A stretch of DNA of 64,000 bases from an uncultured Prevotella sp. (lineage in GTDB: Bacteria > Bacteroidota > Bacteroidia > Bacteroidales > Bacteroidaceae): positions 186,001 to 250,000 of the forward strand of contig CAAGKM010000043.1 in NCBI GenBank assembly GCA_900770395.1. Direction: 5' to 3'. Positions 1-8,018 of the stretch are shown in pieces. The notes under the pieces were generated by a model. The model was not told the DNA's origin and did not search any database. It worked only from the letters and a program-made list of their open reading frames with translations. The first letter of the stretch is position 1. The number at the start of each line of letters is the position of its first letter. The translations under genes and the position numbers were made by a program.

Positions 1-1241
1 AGGTTTAAAACGTACAACGGCCTTATGCGCCAACTGTAGTTATAGCGGTTTTGCCAGTCATACATGCAATACTCCCACCATTCACGGTCTTTTCGCCACC
101 ATTCTCCCGTTACATAGCCGTTTTGCAGTCCCCACCGTGTGGCTCCAAGAGCATTGGGATAACCGCACTGTTTGTAGATGTGCCATGGAGCCAGTCCCAA
201 ATCAAGCACTTTGCCCAATGTCACTCTGCATACTATCATCGCACCGCTTGCATAGTGCAGGGCGGTACTGCGGACAGGGGCAAAATAGATACCGTTACCA
301 GCATAGTTTCCTCCACCCACATTCCAGATGCCGGTCATGTTGCATGAATATCCGCTGCGCCCGGCATGAGTGATGCTCACGCTTGCTTCCTCACTCGTGC
401 CGTGATACAGTGTCAATGCCGGCTCAAAGGTGTCAATTACTGTCCATATTATGCTTTCCGCAATTGTCAGTCCTCCATGCCACACCACATATCTCAGTAC
501 TCTCCATGGAACCAGGAGTATCAGAAGGACAATATTGTCCTCTCCCTCTTTCTCGTTGCTGGGGAGAAACACCTCAATCCAGTAATTGAACATCTCAAAG
601 CTGCAATGAATCAGAATGTTGAAATATACAGCGTTGACAAACCTCAATGGAGTAAGCAGAATGTACAAGGGCACTTTCCACCACTCATACTTCTCACGGA
701 GCTCAGCGCTTTTATAGTCACTGCCCGAATTGTTTTTATAAAATGCCCGCCATGGTTTTGAGAGATGTCTCTGAAGCCAGTTCAAGATGTAAAAGGGTAT
801 GCACAGAATCCAATATGCCTTATACATCAGCACGCTGCAGAGCCCTAAGCCAAAGATGGCAATCTTGCGTATGATAAGAAAACTGATTATCGATAATGTC
901 ACCGACCATATCCACGACCACAGTCCTCCGTCATCACTCTCCTTCTTCCGTTCCGTCCTTCCCGATGCCGCCTTCTCAGCATCCCGCACATATCTTAAAT
1001 ACTGTCCCGACACATAGCCCCTTTGCCCATAAAGCTGTATGGCTGCCCAGTTGTTTGAGGTCATCCAGTCCACCTTAATTTCCACGTTGGGTGCCAGTGT
1101 GGCTATTTTCTCGGCATACACATTGTCAGAAGTCCGCACATTCAGAGCCGTTGTCGTCTCATAGTATGCTGGAAAGCTTCCTTCGGCCGCCAGGCATGGC
1201 AGCTGAAAGAGGCATATTATTATAATGAATAATAGTCGCAT
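1..1241 (-). CDS. SH3b - membrane - PARP-like ADP-ribosyltransferase protein (partial, runs off left edge)
   Basis: An open frame of 413 codons with no stop reaches the window edge; I translated it by hand. The start at 1241 gives a signal peptide (about residues 1-19), then an SH3b-like domain (about 28-85, with LNVRTSDN and GYVSGQYLRYV). Hydrophobic stretches follow at about 105-155, 195-220 and 240-255. The C-terminal domain, from about 277, resembles the PARP catalytic fold: LYHGTS (His280), GNGIYFAPVRSTALHYA (Tyr319) and WWEYCMYD (Glu390), followed by RIRPLYVLN, which matches the last strand of PARPs. That would be an H-Y-E triad, so NAD-dependent ADP-ribosylation is the predicted activity; the target is unknown. 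The gene begins 32 bases after the cas13b stop on the same strand, so co-transcription is likely. A functional link to CRISPR is inference. The domain call is by eye; the 3' end is not visible. Confidence 0.75.
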   Translation of the reverse strand, partial: MRLLFIIIICLFQLPCLAAEGSFPAYYETTTALNVRTSDNVYAEKIATLAPNVEIKVDWMTSNNWAAIQLYGQRGYVSGQYLRYVRDAEKAASGRTERKKESDDGGLWSWIWSVTLSIISFLIIRKIAIFGLGLCSVLMYKAYWILCIPFYILNWLQRHLSKPWRAFYKNNSGSDYKSAELREKYEWWKVPLYILLTPLRFVNAVYFNILIHCSFEMFNYWIEVFLPSNEKEGEDNIVLLILLVPWRVLRYVVWHGGLTIAESIIWTVIDTFEPALTLYHGTSEEASVSITHAGRSGYSCNMTGIWNVGGGNYAGNGIYFAPVRSTALHYASGAMIVCRVTLGKVLDLGLAPWHIYKQCGYPNALGATRWGLQNGYVTGEWWRKDREWWEYCMYDWQNRYNYSWRIRPLYVLN

Positions 1242-1273
1242 GCTTAATATGATGTGCTTATAGACACTCTTTT

Positions 1274-4200
1274 CTATTTTGCTTTGTTTTTCTCTATAAG
1301 TTTCCCAAATTTATCAACCATTTCCACTGCAATCTTTGGCAAATCCTTGGTGTCGGTCTCAGCATAATGGTTGTGTCCGAAGGCATTGCGTATGTCACGC
1401 ATGGCCTGCTGTTCATTCTCGTCAATGCCGCCGCGTGCTTCTACAAGGTCTTTGAAATTGTGGTGTTTAGTTTTAAACTCTTCGTGTTTGTTAATCACCG
1501 ATTCCTCAAATTCATGAACATTGCGGAATACTCCCACACGTCTGTCGTCATATCGCTTCAGTTCTTCCTCCAGGTCTTCCCTGTCTATAGTCACTCCATC
1601 GTCCAACTGCCCAAGCAATGACTTTATCCTGTCATCGGAAAGGAACTTGAAGAAGTCGCCATAATTCTTTATCTTTATTGCATCTTGGTGTATTGTGTGC
1701 ATTTTTGTCTCACCGTCCTTAACACAGTTCACGGTGATGTCAAACGGCACCTGTTTTTCCAGTATTCCCTTGGCGCTGTCGAGCGAAATATTCATGAGCT
1801 TGAAGTTGGAAAGATTAGCATCCTTTAGAGTGATGAGAATGTCTTTAGCCATGAGAAATAACAGCATGTCCTGCACTTTATAGCGGCGGATTATTTTCTC
1901 GTTGTCGTTATAATCATTGAACTTATGTTTCAGTTTTGTCACTTCAGCCTCTTTTTCTTCACCCCTAAACATTTTAATGTGCCTATCGTATGCACTCATA
2001 TCGTTTTTTGCGAGGTGTGCCAGTTGCTTTATTGTGTAATATATCTTTTCTCCCTTTTTCTTTGTATAAAGAATATCGAAATAACTGTAATGGCGCTTAA
2101 ACCCGCTTTTAGTTGGCATATAGAAGTTCTGGCATCCGTCACTGCACACATGCTTGAAATATTCATCAATAAGATAAGTCACGTTGCAGCCTTTCTCGCT
2201 GTTGAGTGCCGCCATCATTTCTTTGTTGTCGGCAAACTTTTTCCGCAACACTTCCTTTATTGGTTCTGCAAAAAGACTGCGTGGCAATTCTACTGGAGTG
2301 TCCATATAAGTCTCCGCCAGTTTTGTGTAGTATTCCTCGTCGCGTTTTTTCCATTTGTTACTGTCTGGATGCATAAAGAACCTGATATCGCTAAAATTGT
2401 TATTTTTTAGCATTGTCTCGATTTTCTTTTGCTTTGCCTGTAGATAGCATTTATAGAAAGAGTAGATGCTGTGGTCGGTGCAGTTTTTTAGTCTGTCGAT
2501 TGCTCCTTTCAAGAATATCGAGGGATTTGTAGAGTCTAATAGTCCTGCTTTCTTGAATGCTGGTTGAATATTCAGAATGTCTTGCTCGGTTGCCATCAAG
2601 CCCTGGAGCACGGTATAGTTTAGTCCCGTCATCTTGCCGGTACCTTTACCTTCCTCTTGCATCTTACTGTCTGCTGGCTGAAACTCCACCATATCTCTCA
2701 CTAAAAATGATGCAAGTCTTCCTGGACGAATGTCAACAAATCTTTTTTTGCCAAACTTATTGTCCTTTGCGCCTATCATTTTTATTTCTTCCTTGTATTT
2801 CTCCAATCTGTGCGATGTACGTTGTAGAATATCCTCCAGCCTCATTCTCATCAGCTTTTGCAACCTTTTATCCATATTCACATTGTAGCGTGTGAGATAG
2901 CTCACCAGCTTTTCTTGCAAATTTCCTATTTCCACTCCGTAATTATTTATAAGGACTTTTACAACCTCTTTTTTCTTGCCAATAGGCTTGAGTGTACCGT
3001 CCTTAATATCAGAATACAACTTTTGGTATCTTTCCACACAGTTGATGATAACTTTCTCTGTGGCTTGTGGATTATCGTCCTTTGTCAACAGGTGGTGAAA
3101 CATCATGCCTTGCAGGTCGTATATGCTCATCCAGCATTTAGGTTTCTCACATACAGCCATTTCGACTTCAGTCTCATTAATTTCGGGAATATACATTTTT
3201 CCCTTTCCCCACCACATCGCCACACGGTTGGCATGGAATATATATGATGCTTTTTTGTCAGTGATGTATGGCTTGGTGTCGGTGGTGTCCTTCTCAAAAG
3301 CCTCTTTCTTGCGTAGCATGCCTTTGTTCCATTCCGGGGCATTGCGCTTCTCCTCCATGTCCTCCAGTCTGCCAAAGCCGTTGATGTCTTTTTGAAGTAC
3401 ACGCACACGGTCTGCCTCTTTAGAGTCAATACACTGCTTGTTGTAGAACTTATGCCGCAGGCAGCCCAATGACACTTGAAAGCGTATTCGGCTGAAAGCC
3501 TCGGTCACGTCGGTATATCTCAGCACAAACCATGGGAACCTGTCACCATTACGTTTATAAAGCACTTCTTCATCATATATGTTTCTGTTGCGGAATTTTT
3601 CCTGGTCCTCAGGACAGAATGTCTGGAACAACTCATCGGGACATTTGTGAAGCTCTCCTAATATATCCATTCCCACCGCCGATTTTTCCGAGGTGCTGCT
3701 TATGCGTTGCCTGGGCAGACGTATGCGGTAAACGGCAAGAGCCTCACGCATTATCATCTGTTCCTTAGGGGCACGCCCGTCAACAAGTTTTGTCTGCGAC
3801 ACAAGTTCCGTCTCATATTTCTTATGTAGGAAAAGGCAGATAAATGCCAGTATGCCCACGTCAGATACGTTGCCGTCAATCTTGGTCATTGAATATCTGA
3901 AGTCTCTCTTTTTTACAAAGCGGAATTTCTGTCTTCCCCTTTTATCAAATTGTCCGGCTATGGGTTCTCTGAGCATACGGTCGTTTTTGCCGTTTCCCGT
4001 GAGAAATACAAAGAATCCCTCATCTATTCCAAACCGCTCTTTCACCACTTTGCGGGCTCCGTCGAAAGCAAATTCCAGGAAAGCCGCAATATCCTTTGTA
4101 TCGCTTGGCATGTCATCTTTATTGTCATCCACAAAGTGGAAGTGTGAGTATTTGTTGCGCCAGTAATTCAGTAACTTGAAAATGCGCACAAGTCCTTCGT

Positions 4201-4567
4201 ACAACTGTTTGTCCGTAAGCATTTCGTCACCGTCAAGTCGGATATTGCCACCATTACCATTCTTTTTGTTCCCGCTTTCTTTTTCCTTTTCATAGAGAGC
4301 ATGGTTAAGCTTATATGCTGTCCATGGGCGCAACAGACCGAAATGTCTGTATAGCAATTGTCTAATCTTCATTCGCTGTTCCGCCTTGCCTTTGCCGCCA
4401 AGGATTGTCATGATCTTCATTTCCCACATGTTGGCCTCTTTGTTCACCTTCTCTTCCAGGCCAATTGCCTTTGTTATATATAATAATGTGTTGTAAGCGT
4501 TTTGCCGCGCCATGTTGATGTATGCTGCAAACACCGGCTTTAGTTCTCTGCTCTGACTGTTAATCAT
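1274..4567 (-). CDS. cas13b: CRISPR-associated RNA-guided RNase Cas13b (type VI-B)
   Basis: This is the 1097-residue effector of a type VI-B system. It binds crRNA, cuts complementary RNA and then usually shows collateral RNase activity through two HEPN domains. The HEPN motifs sit at the two ends, as in Cas13b: RNKYSH (Arg137/His142) and RNAFGH (Arg1060/His1065). Internal blocks match what I recall of Prevotella Cas13b proteins, including MTGLNYTVLQ, NVTYLIDEY and IRRYKVQDMLLFLMAK. Length is within the family range (about 1100-1200). It is preceded by the 637-residue gene with a 15-base gap and followed after 32 bases by the ART gene. No Cas1/Cas2 is visible, which is normal for VI-B. Both active sites are intact, so it should be functional. 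Confidence 0.97.
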   Translation of the reverse strand: MINSQSRELKPVFAAYINMARQNAYNTLLYITKAIGLEEKVNKEANMWEMKIMTILGGKGKAEQRMKIRQLLYRHFGLLRPWTAYKLNHALYEKEKESGNKKNGNGGNIRLDGDEMLTDKQLYEGLVRIFKLLNYWRNKYSHFHFVDDNKDDMPSDTKDIAAFLEFAFDGARKVVKERFGIDEGFFVFLTGNGKNDRMLREPIAGQFDKRGRQKFRFVKKRDFRYSMTKIDGNVSDVGILAFICLFLHKKYETELVSQTKLVDGRAPKEQMIMREALAVYRIRLPRQRISSTSEKSAVGMDILGELHKCPDELFQTFCPEDQEKFRNRNIYDEEVLYKRNGDRFPWFVLRYTDVTEAFSRIRFQVSLGCLRHKFYNKQCIDSKEADRVRVLQKDINGFGRLEDMEEKRNAPEWNKGMLRKKEAFEKDTTDTKPYITDKKASYIFHANRVAMWWGKGKMYIPEINETEVEMAVCEKPKCWMSIYDLQGMMFHHLLTKDDNPQATEKVIINCVERYQKLYSDIKDGTLKPIGKKKEVVKVLINNYGVEIGNLQEKLVSYLTRYNVNMDKRLQKLMRMRLEDILQRTSHRLEKYKEEIKMIGAKDNKFGKKRFVDIRPGRLASFLVRDMVEFQPADSKMQEEGKGTGKMTGLNYTVLQGLMATEQDILNIQPAFKKAGLLDSTNPSIFLKGAIDRLKNCTDHSIYSFYKCYLQAKQKKIETMLKNNNFSDIRFFMHPDSNKWKKRDEEYYTKLAETYMDTPVELPRSLFAEPIKEVLRKKFADNKEMMAALNSEKGCNVTYLIDEYFKHVCSDGCQNFYMPTKSGFKRHYSYFDILYTKKKGEKIYYTIKQLAHLAKNDMSAYDRHIKMFRGEEKEAEVTKLKHKFNDYNDNEKIIRRYKVQDMLLFLMAKDILITLKDANLSNFKLMNISLDSAKGILEKQVPFDITVNCVKDGETKMHTIHQDAIKIKNYGDFFKFLSDDRIKSLLGQLDDGVTIDREDLEEELKRYDDRRVGVFRNVHEFEESVINKHEEFKTKHHNFKDLVEARGGIDENEQQAMRDIRNAFGHNHYAETDTKDLPKIAVEMVDKFGKLIEKNKAK

Positions 4568-4582
4568 ATAGTTTTATTTTAT

Positions 4583-6496
4583 TTAGTTATTCTTAATTCT
4601 GTTCCACAAGTTGCTCATCATCTTTTTCACAACTCCGGGAAACATATTATAGCATGTAACTGCGATGCCGACATAAAAAATAACACATAAGCAAAGCCAA
4701 GTAAATTGACCGCACCAATTAAGGTCACGGACAAAAACTGCTTGCCCGTCGCAAACCACTGACGAAAAAGTCAATATAGCGATAATTATTGTCAGCCACA
4801 CCATCTTCTCATTGGCTTCGACGTCTTTATTATGTTGCTCCTCATCGCTAATTTCCTTCCTCTTTTTCGCTATTGAGCCATACAGTGGCTGCAGTTTTTT
4901 GTCAATCTCCTCAAAGCGGGCATCTATGCACAAGCTGTTGCGGCAAAACAGATAGAACTCATTGTGCTGCGTGTGGCTCGATATATCGGAGAAATAAGTG
5001 TCGGCCTTCATAGCCTGTATTCTTTCCACAATCTTGCTAAGCGCCTCCAGTCCGTTGTCACTCATATTGCGTTCTGTTATCAGTTTTATGCCATATAGCT
5101 GTGCCTGCCGTTGCAGCTCTATCCATAGCTCTATCCACAGATAACGCTTCTCGAAGTTATCGTTGCAGAAGTCGTCGAAGAAGTTGCGGACCATTCCTTT
5201 CTTTGGCGTAATCTCTGTGTCGCTTATTGTCTGGTAATCCTCTATTTTGTTAGGGTTGACGGTAAGCATAGCCACTCCTTCGGCGTATGCACATACAAAT
5301 ATGTTCGCAAATGTCTCGAGTATGGCATTTCCTTTTTCCTCCTTCTCCACGCTCACCTGATATTTCTCGTTCATACATTTGCCTATGCGCAGGAAATCCT
5401 GCTTCATGTCATGGCTGTTCTGTCCTTCAGATGAGTAGGAATCGCTTAATATGTGATAATATGTAAAAAGTTTCAGTGAGCTTTTGCTCGCCATTGTTAT
5501 GATATTGTCCTCATCATCTGCATCATATCGGTACAGCCCGTCAAACAAGAACTCCACAATCATTGTCGAGTCGCATTCAAGTGGTTTTATCTCCTCGCTT
5601 GTTATGGCTTCATTATAAGAAATGAATGGTTTCTCAATTTTTTTCTTTGTATTCTCTCTCTGTTTGTTGTATATATCTTCTCGTTTCCGGTTTATCTCTT
5701 TTATTATATTGTTTATCTGTGCTGTTTTTGCTTCCTTATCCTCCTGTTTGTCCTTTTTCGAGAATAGGTGTAGGGCTTCATTCACAGCCGATGCTTCGGG
5801 CGCAAAGTCCTCCAGATGTGTCACATGCCGCATCACATAATCCGTACATGGCATTTTAGGTATTTTGTCATTTCTGATGTCAGCTTTCACATTGCGCGGA
5901 ATTACCGAGAACTTAGCCTTTTGCTTGTGTGTCTTGTGAAAAGCGTAATTGAAATTCATCAAGTCCTTGATATCCACCGCTCCTTTCCCGCCCAACTTTG
6001 TGGAAAATACGAGCAGTCCCACATTGGCTTCCTTCCATAATATAATATGTGGATAATACATGTTCTCGCATGGCTCCACCTTCTCCATACCTGGCTGTGG
6101 AACTGTTTTCATCGACGGGTCGGCAACCTCAATGTTGAAACATGCTCCTATCTGTGGCAATTCCAGGTCTTTGCCTTTAAAATATTCCCATGCCTTAATT
6201 TTCCCCAGTAATTCCTGTGGAGCATTCTTTGGCAGAGATTGTGATTGTTTAAGCGAGTAATACCGATACTGGTAGTTCTTTGAATGTTCCAAAAATTTTG
6301 TCCGCAGTTTGCTGTTTGCAGAAGCCTGCAATTCCATTTGGATATGATTGTAAAACACATCGTTCTCAGTCTTTATTTCAGCATCACGCCATATCGACCT
6401 GTCCGATGCAAAATACCCTTCAATATCTTTTATCCTCTTGTCATCAAAATAGAATGGGGCAATCCATATCACGCGATTGTCTATAACTTTTATCAT
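4583..6496 (-). CDS. Unrecognised CRISPR-linked protein with two C-terminal membrane helices (CorA-like topology)
   Basis: A 637-residue protein directly upstream of cas13b and downstream of the array, preceded by a good promoter. I do not recognise the large cytosolic part (about 1-560). It contains a Lys/Glu-rich, probably coiled-coil stretch at about 250-300 and another helical charged stretch at about 535-563. Two hydrophobic helices follow at about 565-583 and 598-617, joined by a short loop, then a basic tail. This layout (large soluble domain, long helix, two C-terminal helices) resembles CorA-type channels, but the GMN motif is absent. There is no RxxxxH HEPN motif, and it is about three times longer than Csx27 or Csx28. 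By position it may be a membrane effector or modulator of Cas13b; that is inference. Confidence 0.85.
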   Translation of the reverse strand: MIKVIDNRVIWIAPFYFDDKRIKDIEGYFASDRSIWRDAEIKTENDVFYNHIQMELQASANSKLRTKFLEHSKNYQYRYYSLKQSQSLPKNAPQELLGKIKAWEYFKGKDLELPQIGACFNIEVADPSMKTVPQPGMEKVEPCENMYYPHIILWKEANVGLLVFSTKLGGKGAVDIKDLMNFNYAFHKTHKQKAKFSVIPRNVKADIRNDKIPKMPCTDYVMRHVTHLEDFAPEASAVNEALHLFSKKDKQEDKEAKTAQINNIIKEINRKREDIYNKQRENTKKKIEKPFISYNEAITSEEIKPLECDSTMIVEFLFDGLYRYDADDEDNIITMASKSSLKLFTYYHILSDSYSSEGQNSHDMKQDFLRIGKCMNEKYQVSVEKEEKGNAILETFANIFVCAYAEGVAMLTVNPNKIEDYQTISDTEITPKKGMVRNFFDDFCNDNFEKRYLWIELWIELQRQAQLYGIKLITERNMSDNGLEALSKIVERIQAMKADTYFSDISSHTQHNEFYLFCRNSLCIDARFEEIDKKLQPLYGSIAKKRKEISDEEQHNKDVEANEKMVWLTIIIAILTFSSVVCDGQAVFVRDLNWCGQFTWLCLCVIFYVGIAVTCYNMFPGVVKKMMSNLWNRIKNN

Positions 6497-6531
6497 AATG
6501 TGGTTAGCGTTAAGTCTTAGTTATCACTCTG

Positions 6532-6562
6532 CAAAAATACACATTTATTTTTAATTACACAA
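6532..6562 (-). promoter_or_regulatory. Promoter of the type VI-B operon
   Basis: On the minus strand a TTG (-33 element, 6560-6562) and TATTTTTG (-7 element TAnnTTTG, 6532-6539) are separated by 20 bases, the Bacteroidota primary sigma spacing. The -7 box lies about 35 bases upstream of the 637-residue gene, so the two CRISPR proteins and probably the ART gene are read from here, independently of the array. Confidence 0.7.
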
Positions 6563-6635
6563 CTATAGCCCCACATTTTTTACGATAATTTGAAAAAATA
6601 ATGTATTGTGTGTCATTTCTAATTGGTTGTTAAAT

Positions 6636-6879
6636 GTTGTCATGTCTGCTCAAATGCAGACTTCTACAACCAACTTCACTATCAGCCAGCATATTCAGAA
6701 CTAAGTTGTCATGTCTGCCCAAATGCAGACTTCTACAACTTTTTCTTTCGGGTTCTCCCATTCCATATATACTAGTTGTCATGTCTGCCCAAATGCAGAC
6801 TTCTACAACAAAAATCAAGTAATAGAGAGCCTCGTAAACATATAGTTGTCATGTCTGCCCAAATGCAGACTTCTACAAC
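6636..6879 (-). CRISPR. Type VI-B mini-array: four repeats, three spacers
   Basis: Repeats of 35 bases lie at 6636-6670, 6705-6739, 6775-6809 and 6845-6879. The last three also share the preceding A, giving a 36-base unit. Spacers are about 34-35 bases. The repeat has short terminal inverted ends (GTTGT/ACAAC) and an internal hairpin, GTCTGC-CCAAAT-GCAGAC. Read on the minus strand it begins GTTGTAGAAG and has a T-rich loop, like known Cas13b repeats. The only variant repeat (one base, CTC for CCC) is the leftmost, expected at the leader-distal end. Both points suggest leftward transcription, with the leader to the right, in the same direction as cas13b. Confidence 0.95.
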
Positions 6880-6965
6880 CTTTTGTATATAAATCTATTA
6901 TGATTTAAAATAAATCTTTTCTTTTTCAGAATCTCCGATAGGCAGTAGCCTTGCGGTGTTATACG

Positions 6966-7323
6966 AAAAAGTTCGCAAATGACCTGCTTTTTAAAAGCCA
7001 AATGCGAGGATTTTGGATTGATTTTAAACATATGTTTTTGATTATTAAATATATACGTTCCTCAAAAAGTTCGCAAATGTTTGACGGCTTTGTGCAGAAA
7101 CCGTGACTTGCGAAAACACCCATAAGTTCAAAGAGCGAGTTGGTTGTAAATCCCAGCGTTATAACCGTGTTTTGATTCTGCAAAATTACAAAAAAGTTCG
7201 CAAAAACTCATACTTTTTTCAGAAAAAATATCTTTTGCGAACTTTTTATTATGGGGACGTAAACTGTAAAATGTCATAAACTGTTGATTTACAGTTTAAA
7301 AGCATTTAATAAAAAGTTCGCAA
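6966..7323. repeat. Five-copy AAAAAGTTCGCAA motif cluster
   Basis: Copies lie at 6966-6981, 7064-7079, 7191-7205 and 7311-7323, with one inverted copy at 7233-7247 (TTTTGCGAACTTTTT). Copies three and four could pair as a hairpin. Spacing is irregular (about 40-125 bases). The cluster sits on the presumed leader side of the CRISPR array and could be regulatory or a dispersed repeat. Confidence 0.75.
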
Positions 7324-7611
7324 GAAATTCTACTGTTTCTGCAGGTAATGAATAATGCTGCAACTATTTCCTTTTTTATTTTTTACCACAGAGAGATAGA
7401 GAGTTCTTCTTATTTTGGTATTTCGATACAGAGATCAATGCCAGTCGGCATTTGGAGATACAAGATAATGAAATATTATGACAAAGAGGCCTCTGAGAAT
7501 CGCGTGGAATTCACCAAACGCTTTCCCAGCTGGAAAAACGTCAGCATTTTAAGTTTTGTAAAGCGTTGTAAATGAGAATGTTATAAATGTAGCATTTTCT
7601 TGCTTTTGGAA

Positions 7612-7735
7612 CACTTAACTGTTGCTGCAGTAACACTTAAGTGTTGTTTCTGCAATACTTAAGAGTTGTTGGCAGTATTACTTAAGTGTTATGGCGGAAA
7701 TACTTAAGTTTTTCGATGAAAATGCCTAAGTGTCT
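7612..7735. repeat. Tandem CTTAAG array, 22-23 base period
   Basis: Six units with cores at about 7614, 7636, 7658, 7681, 7703 and 7726 of the form ACTTAAGTGTT. The core is palindromic, and the last copy is degenerate (CCTAAG). Spacing is about two helical turns. There is no coding potential, and the array lies upstream of the thioredoxin gene. Confidence 0.8.
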
Positions 7736-7916
7736 CAAGGTTTTCATTTCGCAGATGTTTTAAAACATGCCTGAATATCCATTTCCCTTTTCCAGAATGA
7801 AAAAAAATAATGCAGAAATTTTTCTGAATTATATTTACATGTACTTGCGCTGAACAGATGCTTTTTGGCAAAATAATACTGTCTTGTTAGATATTATTCG
7901 TTTCATGATTGAAAAT

Positions 7917-7977
7917 ATTTTCCAAAAAACAGTGAGTTTCTCAGATTTTATTCTTACCTTTGTGCACAGAATGCAAG
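7917..7977 (+). promoter_or_regulatory. Promoter of the thioredoxin-family gene
   Basis: Contains TACCTTTG at 7955-7962 (TAnnTTTG -7 box), about 56 bases before the start codon. The 61-base stretch aligns without gaps to 10988-11048, upstream of the DKNYY gene; by hand count about 48 positions are identical. Confidence 0.65.
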
Positions 7978-8018
7978 TGTGCAGTAGTTTTGTAGTATAC
8001 CAATTTTAATAAACAACG

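Larger units (their letters stand above)
6880..8018. other. Non-coding repeat-rich stretch beside the CRISPR array
   Basis: No convincing gene in 1139 bases. The stretch is AT-rich. It contains the presumed array leader (from about 6880), five copies of an AAAAAGTTCGCAA motif (6966-7323), an inverted repeat AAACTGTAAA/TTTACAGTTT (about 7261-7299), a 22-23 base tandem CTTAAG array (7612-7735) and the promoter of the next gene (7917-7977). Short open frames here (for example 7348-7575) have no recognisable domain. Confidence 0.7.

Noticed and set aside
51..1078. Several plus-strand open frames of 60-131 codons
   Set aside because: They are antisense shadows of the continuous minus-strand ART gene, which has recognisable domains throughout.
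1274..4567. Cas13a, Cas13c or Cas13d instead of Cas13b
   Set aside because: HEPN motifs lie at the extreme ends and internal blocks match Cas13b; other subtypes place the first HEPN motif further inside.
4583..6496. Identity as Csx27 or Csx28
   Set aside because: The protein is about three times too long, has no RxxxxH motif, and its two helices are at the C-terminus.
6630..6822. Open frames on both strands across the CRISPR array
   Set aside because: They translate the repeat units themselves and have no independent coding evidence.
6959..7183. A 74-codon minus-strand frame starting at TTG
   Set aside because: Its ends are built from the AAAAAGTTCGCAA motif and no homologous domain is recognisable; a TAATTTTG box in front of it is the only support.
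7348..7575. A 75-codon plus-strand frame
   Set aside because: No domain, no promoter of the usual type close by, and it lies in a repeat-rich AT stretch.
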